Below are positions 1-9,783 of a DNA stretch of 64,000 nucleotides, piece by piece. The notes under the pieces are model-generated. The model was given only the letters and a program-made list of their open reading frames with translations, did no database searches and was not told the DNA's origin. The DNA comes from Variovorax paradoxus NBRC 15149. GTDB taxonomy: Bacteria > Pseudomonadota > Gammaproteobacteria > Burkholderiales > Burkholderiaceae_C. The stretch is taken from positions 2,666,001-2,730,000 of the forward strand of contig NZ_BCUT01000001.1 in assembly GCF_001591365.1 (NCBI RefSeq), read 5' to 3'. How positions within the stretch are numbered: position 1 is the stretch's first letter; each line of letters opens with the position of its first letter. The position numbers and the translations under genes are program-made.

Positions 1-13
1 GGCGGGAGGCCTG

Positions 14-2596
14 ATGAGGCGGCGCGTTGCCTTGCGGCGTTCCGGCCCGCCCCTGCCATTGGCCCTGTTGTCGCTGGCGCTGCTGCATGCGCACGGCGCC
101 TCGGCCCAGCCGGCCGGGGGCCTCGATGGCCCGCTCACGCTCAAGCGCACGCCGCAGCTGACCGAAACGCTGCCGCCCGCCGAGCGCAGCCAGTTGCCCA
201 GCCTGATCACCGGCGACCGCCTGTCGGGCCGCCAGGATCTCGAAACCGTGGTCGAAGGCCATGCCACGCTGCGCCGCGGCGAAGTCGCCATCACCGCCGA
301 CCGGCTCGAGTACTACCAGCCCGACGACCGCGCCAGGGCGCGCGGCAACGTGCGCGTCAACCAGGCCGGCAATGTGTACGAAGGCCCCGAGCTCGAGCTC
401 AAGCTCGAGACCTTCGAGGGCTTCTTCAACAACGTGCGCTATTCCTTCCTTGCCACCGGCGGACATGGCGAGGCGCAGCGCATCGATTTCGTCGACAGCA
501 ACGTGTCGGTGGCCCGCACCGCCACCTACACCACCTGCCGCCGCGAGGACTTTCCGGGCTGGATGCCGGCCTGGCTGCTGTCTGCAGCCACGCTGACCAC
601 CGACACCGAGGAAAACGTCGGCGTGGCCACCGACGCGCGGCTGAGCTTCATGGGCATCAGCACGCCGCCGCTGCCGAGCGTGAGCTTTCCGCTGTCGAAC
701 GAGCGCAAGAGCGGCCTGCTGCCGCCCACGATCGGCATCGACAACACCAACGGCATCGAGATCTCGCAGCCGTACTACTGGAACATCGCGCCCAACCGCG
801 ACGCCACCTTCACGCCCACGCTGATGAGCAAGCGCGGCCTCAACCTGGGCTCGGAATTCCGCTACCTCGAGAAGGAATACAGCGGCAGCATCCGCCTGGA
901 CCTGATGGGCAGCGACCGCCTCGTGGGCCAGCGCTACAACGAAACGCGCGCGGCGCAGCTGCAGCAGCTCGCCAACGGGGAAATCCAGGCCTCGGCCCTG
1001 AATTTCGGCGCGCCGCCCAGCAGCAAGCGCTGGGGCATCTGGGCCAACCACCACCAGGATTTCAACGCGAAGGCGCTGGGGCTCGATTCGCTCTCGGCCA
1101 ACATCAACATCAACCGCGTCAGCGACAACGACTACTGGCGCGACTTCACGCGCACGCCCACCCTGGCGCAGCGCCAGCTGACGAACGACGCCTCGCTCAA
1201 CTGGAGCAAGGGCGACTGGAGCGGCGGCATCCGGGCGCTGCGCTACCAGACGCTGCAATACAGCCTGTCGCCGATCGTGCCGTCCTATGACCGGATGCCG
1301 CAGATCACGGCCAACTACAACAAGTACGACTGGCACGGCTTCGACGTTTCGCTGAACCTGGACTACACGCGCTTTCGCGTCAACACCATCCTGGCCGGCC
1401 AGCCGGGCTTCGACATCAACCAGCAGTCGCAGCCCGACGGCGACCGCGCCCTGGCCATTGCCACCATCAGCCGGCCGTTCATCACGCCGAGCTCCTTCGT
1501 CATCCCCAAGCTGCAGCTGAACACGGCTTCATACAACTACTACCTGCCGCAGTCCGACGTTCCGAGGCTCACCGTCAACGGAACCCAGTACGTCAACGGC
1601 GTGCCCTACAACCCGAACTCGCTGTATTTCTTCCCGACCTCGAGCAACCGGACGGTGCCGACCTTCAGCCTCGACAGCGGCCTGATCTTCGAGCGCGACG
1701 CGAACTACTTCGGCCGCGCCTTCCGCCAGACGCTGGAGCCGCGCGCCTACTACGTCTACACGCCGTTCCGCAACCAGAGCATGCTGCCGAACTACGATTC
1801 GGCGGCCAACGATTTCAGCTTTGCGACCATCTACACCGAGAACGCCTTCTCGGGCAACGACCGCATCTCCGACACCAACACGCTCACGCTCGGCGTCACC
1901 TCGCGCCTGATCGACCCCGACACCGGCGTCGAGGCGGCGCGCTTCGGCATTGCGCAGCGGCTGCGCTTCAGCGACCAGAAGGTCACGCTGCCGGGCGGCA
2001 CGCCGGTGACCGACCGCGCGAGCGACCTGCTGCTGGGCGCCCAGATCAACTGGACGCCCAAGTGGAGCCTGGACACGGTCGTCCAGTACAACCCCGACAC
2101 GCACAAGTCGGACCGCTCGGCCATCACCGCGCGCTACAACCCAGGGCCCTACCGCAACCTGAGCGCGGCCTTCCGCTACCAGGCGCCCACCACGCCCCTT
2201 GCCACCGACGGCAACAAGTCCTTCGACGTGGGCTGGCAGTGGCCGCTCAACGACCTGTGGGGCGACAAGGGCAAGGACCTCGGGCCGGGCAAGGGCCAGG
2301 GCGGCGGGCGGTGGTACGCGGTCGGCCGGCTCAACTACAGCCTGCAGGACAAGAAACTCACGGACGGCGTGCTGGGCTTCGAGTACGACGGCTGCTGCTG
2401 GATCGGGCGCGTGGTGCTGCAGCGCATCACGACCGGCACGGTGACCGCCAACACCCGCATCATGTTCCAGCTCGAATTCGTCGGGTTCTCCAGCATCGGG
2501 TCGAGCCCGATGCAGACCTTGCGGACCAACATCCAGCGCTACCAGCCCCTTCGCCAGCCCACCGAAGGGCCGAGCCGCTTCACCAATTACGACTGA
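14..2596 (+). CDS. lptD: LPS-assembly outer-membrane protein LptD
   Basis: LptD is the outer-membrane beta-barrel that, with LptE, inserts lipopolysaccharide into the outer leaflet. The 860-residue product starts with a basic stretch and hydrophobic signal peptide (about residues 1-31, ending ASA), followed by an OstA/LptA-like beta-jellyroll (about 75-190, with repeated [10 protein letters not shown] and [15 protein letters not shown] type strands) and a long barrel region rich in aromatic-ended strands. Cysteines relevant to the known inter-domain disulfides are C175 and the adjacent pair C794-C795; no cysteine is present near the mature N-terminus, where E. coli has a fourth. A purine-rich stretch at 4-9 lies just before the ATG; the window edge prevents checking an upstream start. 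surA follows after 17 nt, the usual order. Confidence 0.95.
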   Translation: MRRRVALRRSGPPLPLALLSLALLHAHGASAQPAGGLDGPLTLKRTPQLTETLPPAERSQLPSLITGDRLSGRQDLETVVEGHATLRRGEVAITADRLEYYQPDDRARARGNVRVNQAGNVYEGPELELKLETFEGFFNNVRYSFLATGGHGEAQRIDFVDSNVSVARTATYTTCRREDFPGWMPAWLLSAATLTTDTEENVGVATDARLSFMGISTPPLPSVSFPLSNERKSGLLPPTIGIDNTNGIEISQPYYWNIAPNRDATFTPTLMSKRGLNLGSEFRYLEKEYSGSIRLDLMGSDRLVGQRYNETRAAQLQQLANGEIQASALNFGAPPSSKRWGIWANHHQDFNAKALGLDSLSANININRVSDNDYWRDFTRTPTLAQRQLTNDASLNWSKGDWSGGIRALRYQTLQYSLSPIVPSYDRMPQITANYNKYDWHGFDVSLNLDYTRFRVNTILAGQPGFDINQQSQPDGDRALAIATISRPFITPSSFVIPKLQLNTASYNYYLPQSDVPRLTVNGTQYVNGVPYNPNSLYFFPTSSNRTVPTFSLDSGLIFERDANYFGRAFRQTLEPRAYYVYTPFRNQSMLPNYDSAANDFSFATIYTENAFSGNDRISDTNTLTLGVTSRLIDPDTGVEAARFGIAQRLRFSDQKVTLPGGTPVTDRASDLLLGAQINWTPKWSLDTVVQYNPDTHKSDRSAITARYNPGPYRNLSAAFRYQAPTTPLATDGNKSFDVGWQWPLNDLWGDKGKDLGPGKGQGGGRWYAVGRLNYSLQDKKLTDGVLGFEYDGCCWIGRVVLQRITTGTVTANTRIMFQLEFVGFSSIGSSPMQTLRTNIQRYQPLRQPTEGPSRFTNYD

Positions 2597-2613
2597 GACG
2601 ATTGAGCAACGCC

Positions 2614-4023
2614 ATGAAACACATCCGTTCCATCCTGACCCTGGGCTGCCTCGCGGCACTGGCCGCGGCCTCGGGCGCGCAAGGCCTGCGTCCCGGTGGC
2701 GGCAGCGGCATCACCGACATCATGCGCGCCGGTCCCCGGCTGGCGCCACCGGCGCCGCGCACCGCGCCTTCCACCGCCGCGCCGGTGCAGCGCGCGGCCG
2801 AATACATCGTCGCACTGGTCAATTCCGAACCGATCACCAACACCGAGGTGCAGTCGCGCGTCACGCGCCTGATCCGCGAAAACGCCGAAGCCGAGCGCGT
2901 GCCGCGCGCCGAGCTCACGCGCCTGGTGCTCGAGCGCCTGATCTCCGAGCGCGCACAGCTCCAGCTGGCCAAGGAAAACGGCATCAAGGTGGACGAGGTC
3001 GCCATCGACCAGGCCGAGCAGACCGTGGCGCGGCAGAACCAGATCAGCGTCGAGGAGCTGCGCCGCCGCGTGGTGGCCGAGGGTATTTCGCAGCGCGAAT
3101 TCCGCAACGACCTGCGCGACCAGCTGCTGCTCACGCGCCTGCGCGACCGCGAGGTCGAGTCCAAGATCAAGATCAGCGACGCCGAGGCCGACGAATACCT
3201 GCGCGACCAGCGCAACGCCCCCACCAAGGACGCGGCGCTGCAGAACATCAACCTCGCGCACCTGCTGGTCGCCGTGCCCGAGAACGCCACCGAGGCGCAG
3301 GTCGCCAGCCTGCAGCAGCGGGCCCAGGGCCTCGCGCAGCGCGCCCGCGCCGGCGAAGACTTCGCCAAGCTGGTGCAGGAGAACTCCGATTCGCCGGACC
3401 GCGCCAACGGCGGCGCCGTCGGCATGCGCACCGCCGACCGCTATCCGTCGCTGTTCGTCGAAGCCACGCAGTCGACGCCGGTCAACGGCATTGCCGGCCC
3501 GATCCGCTCGGGTGCGGGCTTCCACGTGCTCAAGGTGCTGGCCAAGGCCCAGCTCGGCGCCACCGACGCCACCGTGACCCAGACGCAGGTGCGCCACATC
3601 CTGCTGCTCAACGACCCGAAGCGCACCACCGCCCAGGCCGTGGCGCAGCTCGCGGAATTCAAGCGCCGCCTGCAGGCCCGCACGGCCGACTTCGCCGGCC
3701 TCGCGCGCGACAACTCGCAGGACGCGAGCGCCAAGGAGGGCGGCGACCTGGGCTGGTCGCGCCCGGGCCAGTTCGTGCCCGAGTTCGAGGAAGCCATGGA
3801 CCGCCTGGCGCCGGGCCAGATCAGCGACCCGGTGGTCTCGCGCTTCGGCGTGCACCTGATCCAGGTGGTCGGCCGGCGCGAATCCAAGCTCACGCAGGCC
3901 GAGCAGCGCGAAGCCGCGCGGGCCGTGCTGCGCGAGCAGCGGGTCGAGGAAGCCTTCAGCACGTGGGTGCAGGAAACGCGCGCGCGCGCCTACGTCGAAT
4001 ACCGCGAGCCGCCCCAGTCCTGA
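2614..4023 (+). CDS. surA: Periplasmic chaperone / peptidyl-prolyl isomerase SurA
   Basis: SurA escorts unfolded outer-membrane proteins, LptD among them, through the periplasm. The 469-residue protein has a signal peptide (about 1-24), a SurA N-terminal chaperone domain (about 60-190, containing [14 protein letters not shown]) and two parvulin-type rotamase domains beginning near residue 211 ([12 protein letters not shown]) and residue 322 ([10 protein letters not shown]), each with the [13 protein letters not shown] or [14 protein letters not shown] type loop. The ATG at 2614 is chosen because it directly precedes the signal peptide; the same frame is open further upstream inside lptD. Its stop overlaps the rsmA start by one base (TGATG), so the two are probably translationally coupled. 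Confidence 0.95.
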   Translation: MKHIRSILTLGCLAALAAASGAQGLRPGGGSGITDIMRAGPRLAPPAPRTAPSTAAPVQRAAEYIVALVNSEPITNTEVQSRVTRLIRENAEAERVPRAELTRLVLERLISERAQLQLAKENGIKVDEVAIDQAEQTVARQNQISVEELRRRVVAEGISQREFRNDLRDQLLLTRLRDREVESKIKISDAEADEYLRDQRNAPTKDAALQNINLAHLLVAVPENATEAQVASLQQRAQGLAQRARAGEDFAKLVQENSDSPDRANGGAVGMRTADRYPSLFVEATQSTPVNGIAGPIRSGAGFHVLKVLAKAQLGATDATVTQTQVRHILLLNDPKRTTAQAVAQLAEFKRRLQARTADFAGLARDNSQDASAKEGGDLGWSRPGQFVPEFEEAMDRLAPGQISDPVVSRFGVHLIQVVGRRESKLTQAEQREAARAVLREQRVEEAFSTWVQETRARAYVEYREPPQS

Positions 4024-4790
4024 TGGCACACATCGCCAGGAAGCGGTTCGGGCAGCACTTCCTGTCCGACGGCGGCATCATCGATGCCATCGTGCAGGAG
4101 ATCGCGCCGCAGCCCGGCGACGCCATGGTCGAGATCGGTCCGGGCTTGGCGGCGCTCACCCAGCCGCTGGTCGAGCGGCTCGGGCGCCTGACGGTCATCG
4201 AGCTCGACCGCGACCTGGCCAAGCGGCTGCGCGAGCATCCGCAGCTGGAGGTCATCGAGTCCGACGTGCTCAAGGTCGATTTCGCCGCGCTGGCCGCCAG
4301 GTTCGCGGCGCCGCTGCGCGTGGTGGGCAACCTGCCCTACAACATCTCCACGCCGATCCTGTTCCATCTGCTGGGCTTCGCGCACCTGATCGCCGACCAG
4401 CACTTCATGCTGCAGAAGGAAGTGATCGACCGCATGGTCGCGCGGCCCGCCACCTCCGACTACAGCCGCCTGAGCGTGATGCTGCAGTGGCGCTACAGGA
4501 TGGAAAACGTGCTGTTCGTGCCGCCCGAGAGCTTCGATCCGCCGCCGCGCGTCGACAGCGCCGTGGTGCGCATGGTGCCGCTGGCCGAGCCGCCGGCCGT
4601 GGATGCCGCCCGCCTGGGCGAGATCGTGCAGGTGGCCTTCAGCCAGCGCCGCAAGATCATGCGGCACACGCTGGGCAAGTGGCTCGACGAGCACGGCTTC
4701 GCAGGCCAGTTCGACGCCCAGCGCCGCGCCGAAGAGGTGCCGGTGGCCGAATACGTCGCCCTGGCCCAAGCCGTCCCCCCGCGCCCATGA
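4023..4790 (+). CDS. rsmA: 16S rRNA dimethyladenosine transferase RsmA (KsgA)
   Basis: This enzyme dimethylates two adjacent adenosines in the 3'-terminal hairpin of 16S rRNA using S-adenosylmethionine, a late step in 30S maturation. The 255-residue product has the family signatures in order: RKRFGQHFL at the N-terminus, the SAM-binding loop [11 protein letters not shown] near residue 37, the acidic [10 protein letters not shown] strand, and the catalytic NLPYN motif at residues 103-107. The C-terminal domain carries the usual [12 protein letters not shown] segment. The gene sits directly behind surA; the pdxA gene that separates them in many gammaproteobacteria is absent here. A strong hairpin terminator follows two bases after the stop. 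Confidence 0.95.
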   Translation: MAHIARKRFGQHFLSDGGIIDAIVQEIAPQPGDAMVEIGPGLAALTQPLVERLGRLTVIELDRDLAKRLREHPQLEVIESDVLKVDFAALAARFAAPLRVVGNLPYNISTPILFHLLGFAHLIADQHFMLQKEVIDRMVARPATSDYSRLSVMLQWRYRMENVLFVPPESFDPPPRVDSAVVRMVPLAEPPAVDAARLGEIVQVAFSQRRKIMRHTLGKWLDEHGFAGQFDAQRRAEEVPVAEYVALAQAVPPRP

Positions 4791-4791
4791 A

Positions 4792-4821
4792 AAAAGCCCG
4801 CCTTGGCAAAGGCGGGCTTTT
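4792..4821 (+). terminator. Rho-independent terminator after rsmA
   Basis: A perfect 13-bp stem (arms 4792-4804 and 4809-4821) with a GGCA loop. The left arm starts with four A and the right arm ends with four T, so it can work on both strands. It directly follows the rsmA stop codon and would close the lptD-surA-rsmA operon. Confidence 0.85.
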
Positions 4822-4873
4822 GGCTTTGATTCGCGAACACCGCGGAACCGGCTACGCCGGGCCGCAGGTGTTG

Positions 4874-4924
4874 CCCCCTCGAGGGGGAGGCGGCTACACG
4901 AAGCGAGCCGCTTCGGGGGTGGGC
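4874..4924. repeat. CTCGAG-centred palindromic dispersed element
   Basis: A perfect 14-nt palindrome (CCCCCTCGAGGGGG, 4874-4887) is followed by a short stem with arms CGGCT and AGCCG and then CTTCGGGGG. From memory, elements of this form recur behind genes in Comamonadaceae chromosomes. Only one copy is seen in this window, so the repeat status is from background knowledge and is not shown by the sequence itself. Confidence 0.5.
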
Positions 4925-4928
4925 TCGT

Positions 4929-5018
4929 TCAGGCCGCCGCGAGCCAGTAGCCCGCGTTGAAGGGGCTGCTCATGCGCAATGCGAGCGGCGAGACGTCGAC
5001 CAGTTTGTCGGTCGGCAT
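4929..5018 (-). CDS. Small uncharacterised ORF or gene remnant (29 aa)
   Basis: This short minus-strand frame starts at an ATG (5018) and ends in TGA at 4929, giving a peptide that begins MPTDKLVDVS and ends NAGYWLAAA. The striking point is codon use: the frame has strong G/C at third positions, as in real genes here, and the same frame keeps that bias upstream to about position 5105 without any ATG, GTG or TTG start. It may therefore be the 3' end of a decayed gene, a gene with an unusual start, or a real small protein downstream of the barstar gene. No family was recognised. It lies in an otherwise gene-free stretch of about 330 bp. Confidence 0.3.
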   Translation of the reverse strand: MPTDKLVDVSPLALRMSSPFNAGYWLAAA

Positions 5019-5115
5019 CTTTTCGCCTTCGGGTTCCGTGCCGGCTGCCGCATTGGCGGTGTTGCCGTTGATTTCGATGCCATCGAGTGCTGCGCCGTTC
5101 GGCTGAGCCTCGTTC

Positions 5116-5150
5116 GCCCGTTCTGCTTGGCTGGTGTGTGCAGAACGGGC
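5116..5150 (-). terminator. Hairpin immediately after the barstar gene
   Basis: Perfect 11-bp inverted repeat, arms GCCCGTTCTGC (5116-5126) and its complement (5140-5150) around a 13-nt loop, beginning at the barstar stop codon. There is no clear T-run on either side, so it may be a weak or factor-assisted terminator, or an mRNA 3'-end stabiliser. Confidence 0.5.
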
Positions 5151-5629
5151 TACAGAAAAGAATAGAAGCAGCGGAACGGGACTTTCCGGTCTCCCCAGTA
5201 ATCGGAGGCATCGCGGAAGATGTCGAGCAGCTGCTCGCGCGCTTCCTTGTCGAACTTGGCGTTGGCCGGGATCTGCTCGAGCACGATCACGAAGCCGGGC
5301 TGCGGGCCCGATTTATGCAATGGATCGGTCATGCAGTCGTACAGCGCGTCGAAATTCTTGCCGAAATGCGCCGGAAAGGTGAACTGCTGGGCGATCAGGT
5401 CCAGAACGTCCTGCTTGGTCTGGGCGTTCCCCAGATTGGCGTACAGGAAGTGCTGGCCCGCGGCGTTGGCGGCTTCCTGCAGGTCGTTCACGCGGAACGC
5501 ACGAATCGACTGCACGATGTTCGGGCGTACGGCACGAAGGGATAAAGTCATCTCCGCTGGTCTTTCCATAGTCATCATCATTTCTTCGGGGCGCTTCGGG
5601 GCGCCGCTCAAGTCGTTGTCATCGCTCAT
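5150..5629 (-). CDS. Barstar-family ribonuclease inhibitor
   Basis: Barstar-fold proteins bind and block secreted microbial ribonucleases in the cytoplasm. The 159-residue product has a variable N-terminal tail (about 45 residues, methionine-rich) followed by the barstar domain. Its diagnostic segment FGKNFDALYDCMTD contains the acidic/aromatic helix that plugs the RNase active site, and the C-terminal part (ANAKFDKEAREQLLDIFRDASDYW) is also typical. The start at 5629 overlaps the stop of the ribonuclease gene by the tetranucleotide ATGA, which argues for coupled translation and for this start over the later methionines. With the upstream ribonuclease it forms a cognate enzyme-inhibitor pair. 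Confidence 0.88.
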   Translation of the reverse strand: MSDDNDLSGAPKRPEEMMMTMERPAEMTLSLRAVRPNIVQSIRAFRVNDLQEAANAAGQHFLYANLGNAQTKQDVLDLIAQQFTFPAHFGKNFDALYDCMTDPLHKSGPQPGFVIVLEQIPANAKFDKEAREQLLDIFRDASDYWGDRKVPFRCFYSFL

Positions 5630-6036
5630 GGTGCAATCCGTCTGAAACTCGCGTAGTGGTCTGCCGTGTACCAGCAGGCCTCGGGTGTGGTGCGCTGTTC
5701 TCCGCCGCAGACAATGCGCCGTGCACCGCGATCGCGCGAGCCGGGCGTTGCCACCGTGTACTCGCGGTAGTGACCGCGCCGCGCGGGCGGCAAAAGACGC
5801 TCGCGGTTGCCAAATACCGTGCCGTCCTTTTCGAATCGGAAGGGGCCGCCACTCAGGATGGCTTCGTAGGTTCGCTGGCCCTGAACCGGCAGTTCGGACA
5901 GTGCAATCGATTCCTGGGCGGGCTTTCCGGTGCCGAACCATCCGCGGGCCTCGGCCCCCGTCGCCAATGCCACCAGCATCAAGCCGGTGAGCGCAAACTT
6001 AGTGACAGAGGACGTGATCGAGGCGTAAGCCGCCAT
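5626..6036 (-). CDS. Secreted guanyl-specific ribonuclease (barnase / RNase Sa family)
   Basis: This 136-residue protein is a predicted exported endoribonuclease of the N1/T1/barnase superfamily. A signal peptide (about residues 1-30, hydrophobic core FALTGLMLVALATG) precedes the catalytic domain. Candidate catalytic residues are E92 (HYREYTV), R107 (ARRIVCGG) and H127 (TADHYASF), matching the Glu-Arg-His triad of barnase; C110 and C121 could form a disulfide. The ATG at 6036 is preferred; an in-frame TTG at 6048 is possible, and neither has a strong ribosome-binding site. The inhibitor gene overlaps its stop codon. The enzyme could act in nucleic-acid scavenging or as a secreted toxin. Confidence 0.85.
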   Translation of the reverse strand: MAAYASITSSVTKFALTGLMLVALATGAEARGWFGTGKPAQESIALSELPVQGQRTYEAILSGGPFRFEKDGTVFGNRERLLPPARRGHYREYTVATPGSRDRGARRIVCGGEQRTTPEACWYTADHYASFRRIAP

Positions 6037-6140
6037 GGGGCACCACAAGAAAAGAGCGGGGTTCCGAATTGGCAGCCAACCCTGGGGTTAACCCGCAAAT
6101 TCAAGCCCGCGAGTGTGCACCACGCTGGCGAAAATAGCAA

Positions 6141-6167
6141 GCGACTGCCCAAAGTTTGAGCAGTCGC
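6141..6167 (-). terminator. Probable terminator hairpin downstream of maeB
   Basis: Perfect 8-bp stem (arms GCGACTGC, 6141-6148, and GCAGTCGC, 6160-6167) with an 11-nt loop. Read on the minus strand it lies about 50 bp after the maeB stop and is followed by a short T-containing stretch. The T-run is weak, so function is uncertain. The remaining gap to the ribonuclease gene also holds the 10-bp palindrome GGGTTAACCC at 6085-6094. Confidence 0.5.
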
Positions 6168-6216
6168 AAGGGGATCGAGTGGCGCTTTAAGTTGGCGGCC
6201 ACTCTCGCCAAATGGC

Positions 6217-8559
6217 TTATCGCTCTGCGTTTGCGTCGGCGACTGTCAAGGCTGTCATGTTCACGATGCGCCGAACTGTTGCGCTGGCCGTGAGAATATG
6301 CACAGGTTTGGCGGCTCCGAGCAGCACCGGGCCGATCGCGATATTGCCGCCGGCCGCGGTCTTGAGCAGGTTGTAGGAAATATTGGCCGCGTCGATGTTC
6401 GGGAAAACCAGCAGGTTGGCGTCGCCCGCCAGCGCACTGTGCGGCATGACGATCGCGCGCTGCTTGCTGTCGAGCGCCACGTCGCCGTGCATTTCGCCGT
6501 CCACCTCGAGCCAGGGCGCCTGCACGCGCAAGAGGTCGAGCGTCTTGCGCATCTTGACCGCGCTGGGCTCGTTGCTGGTGCCGAAGTTCGAATGCGACAG
6601 CAGCGCGGCCTTGGGCTTGAGGCCGAAGCGCATCATTTCCTCGGCCGCCATGGTCGTGATCTCGGCCAGTTCCTCGGGCGAGGGGTCGTAGTTGACGTGG
6701 GTGTCGACCAGGAACACCTGGCGGTCGGGCAAGAGCAGGCCGTTCATGCAGGCGTACACCGGCACGTCCTGCGGCGTGCTTTCGCAGCCGCCGGGGCGCT
6801 TGCCGATCACCTGGTCGATGTAGTGCAGGTGGATCAGCGTGGTGCCCCAGGTGCCGCAGATCATGCCGTCGACCTCGTCCTTGTGCAGCAGCATGGCGCC
6901 GATCAGCGTCAGGCGGCGGCGCATCTCGATCTTGGCGGTCTGCACCGTCTGGCCCTTGCGCTCGGTCATGCGGTGGTAGGTCTGCCAGAAGTCGCGGTAG
7001 CGGTGGTCCTGCTCGACGTTGACCACGTCGTAGTCCAGCTCTTCCTTCAGCCGCAGGCCGAACTTCTCGATGCGCTGCGCGATGATGGCCGGGCGGCCGA
7101 TCAGCGTGGGGCGCGCAATGCCTTCGTCGACCACGATCTGGGCGGCGCGCAGCACGCGCTCTTCCTCGCCTTCGCAATAGGCCACGCGCTTCTTCTGCGC
7201 CCGCTTGGCGGCGTCGAAGATCGGCTTCATCGTGGTGCCCGAGGCGTAGACGAAGCTCTGCAGGCGGTCGCGGTAGGCGTCCATGTCCTTGATCGGGCGC
7301 GAGGCCACGCCGCTCTCCTCGGCGGCCTTGGCCACCGCGGGCGCGATCTTCATCATGAGGCGCGGATCGAAGGGCTTCGGAATCAGGTATTCAGGCCCGA
7401 AAGTCAGCTTTTCGCCGACGTAGGCGGCCGCGACGCGCTCGCTCTGCTCGGCCTGGGCGAGATCGGCAATCGCACGCACCGCGGCAATTTCCATCTCGTC
7501 GGTGATCGTGGTGGCGCCCGAATCGAGCGCGCCGCGGAAGATGTATGGGAAGCACAGGACGTTGTTGACCTGGTTCGGGTAGTCGGTGCGGCCGGTGGCC
7601 ATGATCACGTCGGGGCGCACCGCATGGGCGTCCTCGGGAGCGATTTCCGGGTTCGGGTTGGCCAGCGCGAAGATCACGGGCTTGGGCGCCATCTTGGCCA
7701 CCATGGCGGGCTTGAGCACACCGCCGGCCGACAGGCCCAGGAACACGTCGGCGCCCTCGATCACCTCGGCCAGCGTGCGCGCCGTGGTTTTCTGCATGTA
7801 CTGGCGCTTGTCGTCGTCCATGAGCTCTTCGCGGCCTTCGTAGACCACGCCGGCCAGGTCGGTCACGAACACGTTCTCGCGCTGGAGGCCCACCTTGAGC
7901 AGCAGGTTCAGGCAGGCCAGCGCCGCGGCGCCCGCGCCCGAGGTGACCAGCTTGACCTCGCTGATGTCCTTGCCCGCCACCTTGAGGCCGTTGAGCATGG
8001 CCGCCGCCACGGTGATGGCCGTGCCGTGCTGGTCGTCGTGGAAGACGGGGATCTTCATGCGCTTGCGCAGCTCGCGCTCGACGTAGAAGCAGTCGGGGGC
8101 CTTGATGTCCTCCAGGTTGATGGCGCCGAAGGTGGGCTCCAGCGCGGCGATCACCTCGACCAGCCTGGCCGGGTCCTTCTCGTCGATCTCGATGTCGAAC
8201 ACGTCGACGCCGGCGAACTTCTTGAACAGCACGCCCTTGCCTTCCATCACCGGCTTGGAGGCCAGCGGGCCGATGTCGCCCAGGCCGAGCACGGCGGTGC
8301 CGTTGGTGATCACCGCCACCAGGTTGCCGCGCGCCGTGTACTTGAAGGCGTTGGCCGGGTCCTTGACGATCTCTTCGCAGGGCGCGGCCACGCCGGGCGA
8401 ATAGGCCAGCGACAGGTCGCGCTGGTTGATCATCTGCTTGGTGGCGGCAATGGCAATCTTGCCCGGCACCGGAAGCTCGTGGTACTCGAGGGCGGCGCGC
8501 CGCAGTTCGGCGCGCTTGTCTTCGGGCGTGGGGGTCGATGAGGTCGTCGAATCGGACAT
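6217..8559 (-). CDS. maeB: NADP-dependent malic enzyme with C-terminal phosphotransacetylase-like domain
   Basis: MaeB converts malate to pyruvate and CO2 with NADP, linking the TCA cycle to pyruvate and NADPH supply. The 780-residue length is that of the large MaeB type: an N-terminal malic domain with [11 protein letters not shown], an NAD(P)-binding domain with [16 protein letters not shown], and from about residue 445 a phosphate acetyltransferase-like domain ([17 protein letters not shown]). In characterised homologues that last domain is regulatory and not catalytic. The start at 8559 is supported by a GGAG ribosome-binding site about 10 nt upstream and by the conserved N-terminus. It is transcribed divergently from the SPFH gene. 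Confidence 0.93.
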   Translation of the reverse strand: MSDSTTSSTPTPEDKRAELRRAALEYHELPVPGKIAIAATKQMINQRDLSLAYSPGVAAPCEEIVKDPANAFKYTARGNLVAVITNGTAVLGLGDIGPLASKPVMEGKGVLFKKFAGVDVFDIEIDEKDPARLVEVIAALEPTFGAINLEDIKAPDCFYVERELRKRMKIPVFHDDQHGTAITVAAAMLNGLKVAGKDISEVKLVTSGAGAAALACLNLLLKVGLQRENVFVTDLAGVVYEGREELMDDDKRQYMQKTTARTLAEVIEGADVFLGLSAGGVLKPAMVAKMAPKPVIFALANPNPEIAPEDAHAVRPDVIMATGRTDYPNQVNNVLCFPYIFRGALDSGATTITDEMEIAAVRAIADLAQAEQSERVAAAYVGEKLTFGPEYLIPKPFDPRLMMKIAPAVAKAAEESGVASRPIKDMDAYRDRLQSFVYASGTTMKPIFDAAKRAQKKRVAYCEGEEERVLRAAQIVVDEGIARPTLIGRPAIIAQRIEKFGLRLKEELDYDVVNVEQDHRYRDFWQTYHRMTERKGQTVQTAKIEMRRRLTLIGAMLLHKDEVDGMICGTWGTTLIHLHYIDQVIGKRPGGCESTPQDVPVYACMNGLLLPDRQVFLVDTHVNYDPSPEELAEITTMAAEEMMRFGLKPKAALLSHSNFGTSNEPSAVKMRKTLDLLRVQAPWLEVDGEMHGDVALDSKQRAIVMPHSALAGDANLLVFPNIDAANISYNLLKTAAGGNIAIGPVLLGAAKPVHILTASATVRRIVNMTALTVADANAER

Positions 8560-8724
8560 GGGCCGTTGCTCCTGGTGGCGCTTCTTCTGGGGGCGCCGAT
8601 TGTAGACCTCGGCCCGCGGCGCCATAGGCCGCATGGCGCAGATCGGCCCTGCCGAAAGCGCGCAGACCCGTCAAGACGATGTGGCAATATGCGCAATCCG
8701 GAAAAAAACCGACGAGGAGCAGCC

Positions 8725-9774
8725 ATGGCCCTGATGGATTTCATCAAGAAACAGTTCATCGACATCATCCAGTGGACCGAGACCGGCGACGGCACGCTGG
8801 CCTGGCGCTTCCCGATGGCGGAGATGGAAATCCAGAACGGCGCCTCGCTCACCGTGCGCGAGTCGCAGGTGGCGGTGTTCGTCAACGAAGGCCAGGTGGC
8901 CGACGTGTTCGGCCCGGGCATGTACAAGCTCACGACGCAGACGCTGCCCGTGCTCACGTACCTCAAGAACTGGGACAAGCTGTTCGAGTCCCCGTTCAAG
9001 AGCGACGTCTACTTCTTCAGCACGCGCCAGCAGGTCGACCAGAAGTGGGGCACGCCGCAGCCCATCACCATCCGCGACAAGGACTTCGGCGCCGTGCGCC
9101 TGCGCGCCTTCGGCAACTACAGCTTCCGCATCGGCGATGCCAAGCTGTTCCACACCGAGATCTCGGGCACGCGCGACATCTACGGCGTGGCCGACCTCGA
9201 CGGCCAGCTGCGCGGGCTGGTGCTGCAGAACATCAGCAACGCCATCGCGTCCAGCGGCGTGCCGTTCCTCGACCTTGCCGCCAACCAGATCCAGTTCGCC
9301 CAGGCGCTGGCGGCCCAGCTGGTGCCCGAGTTCGAGAAGATCGGCATCAAGCTCGAGAACATCACGGTCCAGAACGTCTCGCTGCCCGAAGAACTGCAGA
9401 AGATCCTCGACCAGAAGATCGGCATGGGCATGGTCGGCAACGACATGGGCAAGTTCATGCAGTACCAGACCGCGCAGGCCATTCCCAAGTTCGCCGAAGG
9501 CGCGGGCGGCGGCAGCGGCATCGCGGGCGATGCCATGGGCCTGGGCGCCGGCGTGGCGCTCGGCCAGGTGCTGGCGCAGAACCTCGCGCAGGGGCTGAGC
9601 CCGGGCGCGGCGGCACAGGCGGCCGCAACCCAGCAGCAGCCGGCCGTGGCCGTGGTGAGCCCGGCCGACGTGATGACCACGCTCGAGAAGCTCGGCGAGC
9701 TCAAGACCAAGGGCATCCTCACGCAGGAAGAGTTCGACGCCAAGAAGGCGGAACTGCTCAAGAAGCTGGTCTAA
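8725..9774 (+). CDS. SPFH-domain (stomatin/YdjI-like) protein with C-terminal SHOCT-like tail
   Basis: This 349-residue protein belongs to the SPFH family often annotated as virion-core-protein-like or YdjI. The SPFH core runs from about residue 25 to 240 (ESQVAVFVNEGQVADVFGPG through LENITVQNVSLPEELQ). A Gly/Ala-rich linker follows, then a short SHOCT-like helix hairpin at the C-terminus (EKLGELKTKGILTQEEFDAKKAELL). No N-terminal transmembrane segment is visible, so membrane attachment would be peripheral. A good site (GAGGAG, 8713-8718) precedes the ATG. The DUF4178 gene starts 9 nt downstream. In Bacillus subtilis the related YdjI works with small membrane partners in PspA-type membrane-stress responses; that role is an analogy only. 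Confidence 0.82.
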   Translation: MALMDFIKKQFIDIIQWTETGDGTLAWRFPMAEMEIQNGASLTVRESQVAVFVNEGQVADVFGPGMYKLTTQTLPVLTYLKNWDKLFESPFKSDVYFFSTRQQVDQKWGTPQPITIRDKDFGAVRLRAFGNYSFRIGDAKLFHTEISGTRDIYGVADLDGQLRGLVLQNISNAIASSGVPFLDLAANQIQFAQALAAQLVPEFEKIGIKLENITVQNVSLPEELQKILDQKIGMGMVGNDMGKFMQYQTAQAIPKFAEGAGGGSGIAGDAMGLGAGVALGQVLAQNLAQGLSPGAAAQAAATQQQPAVAVVSPADVMTTLEKLGELKTKGILTQEEFDAKKAELLKKLV

Positions 9775-9783
9775 GCACCGGCA

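Noticed and set aside
2062..2613. Long N-terminal extension of SurA
   Set aside because: It lies inside lptD in another frame; the real signal peptide starts at 2614.
1529..2659. 376-codon minus-strand frame in lptD
   Set aside because: Composition typical of an antisense shadow; lptD is unmistakable on the other strand.
6298..8541. 747-codon plus-strand open frame opposite maeB
   Set aside because: It is the antisense shadow of maeB; the product is His/Gly/Val-rich without any domain, and maeB has complete family motifs.
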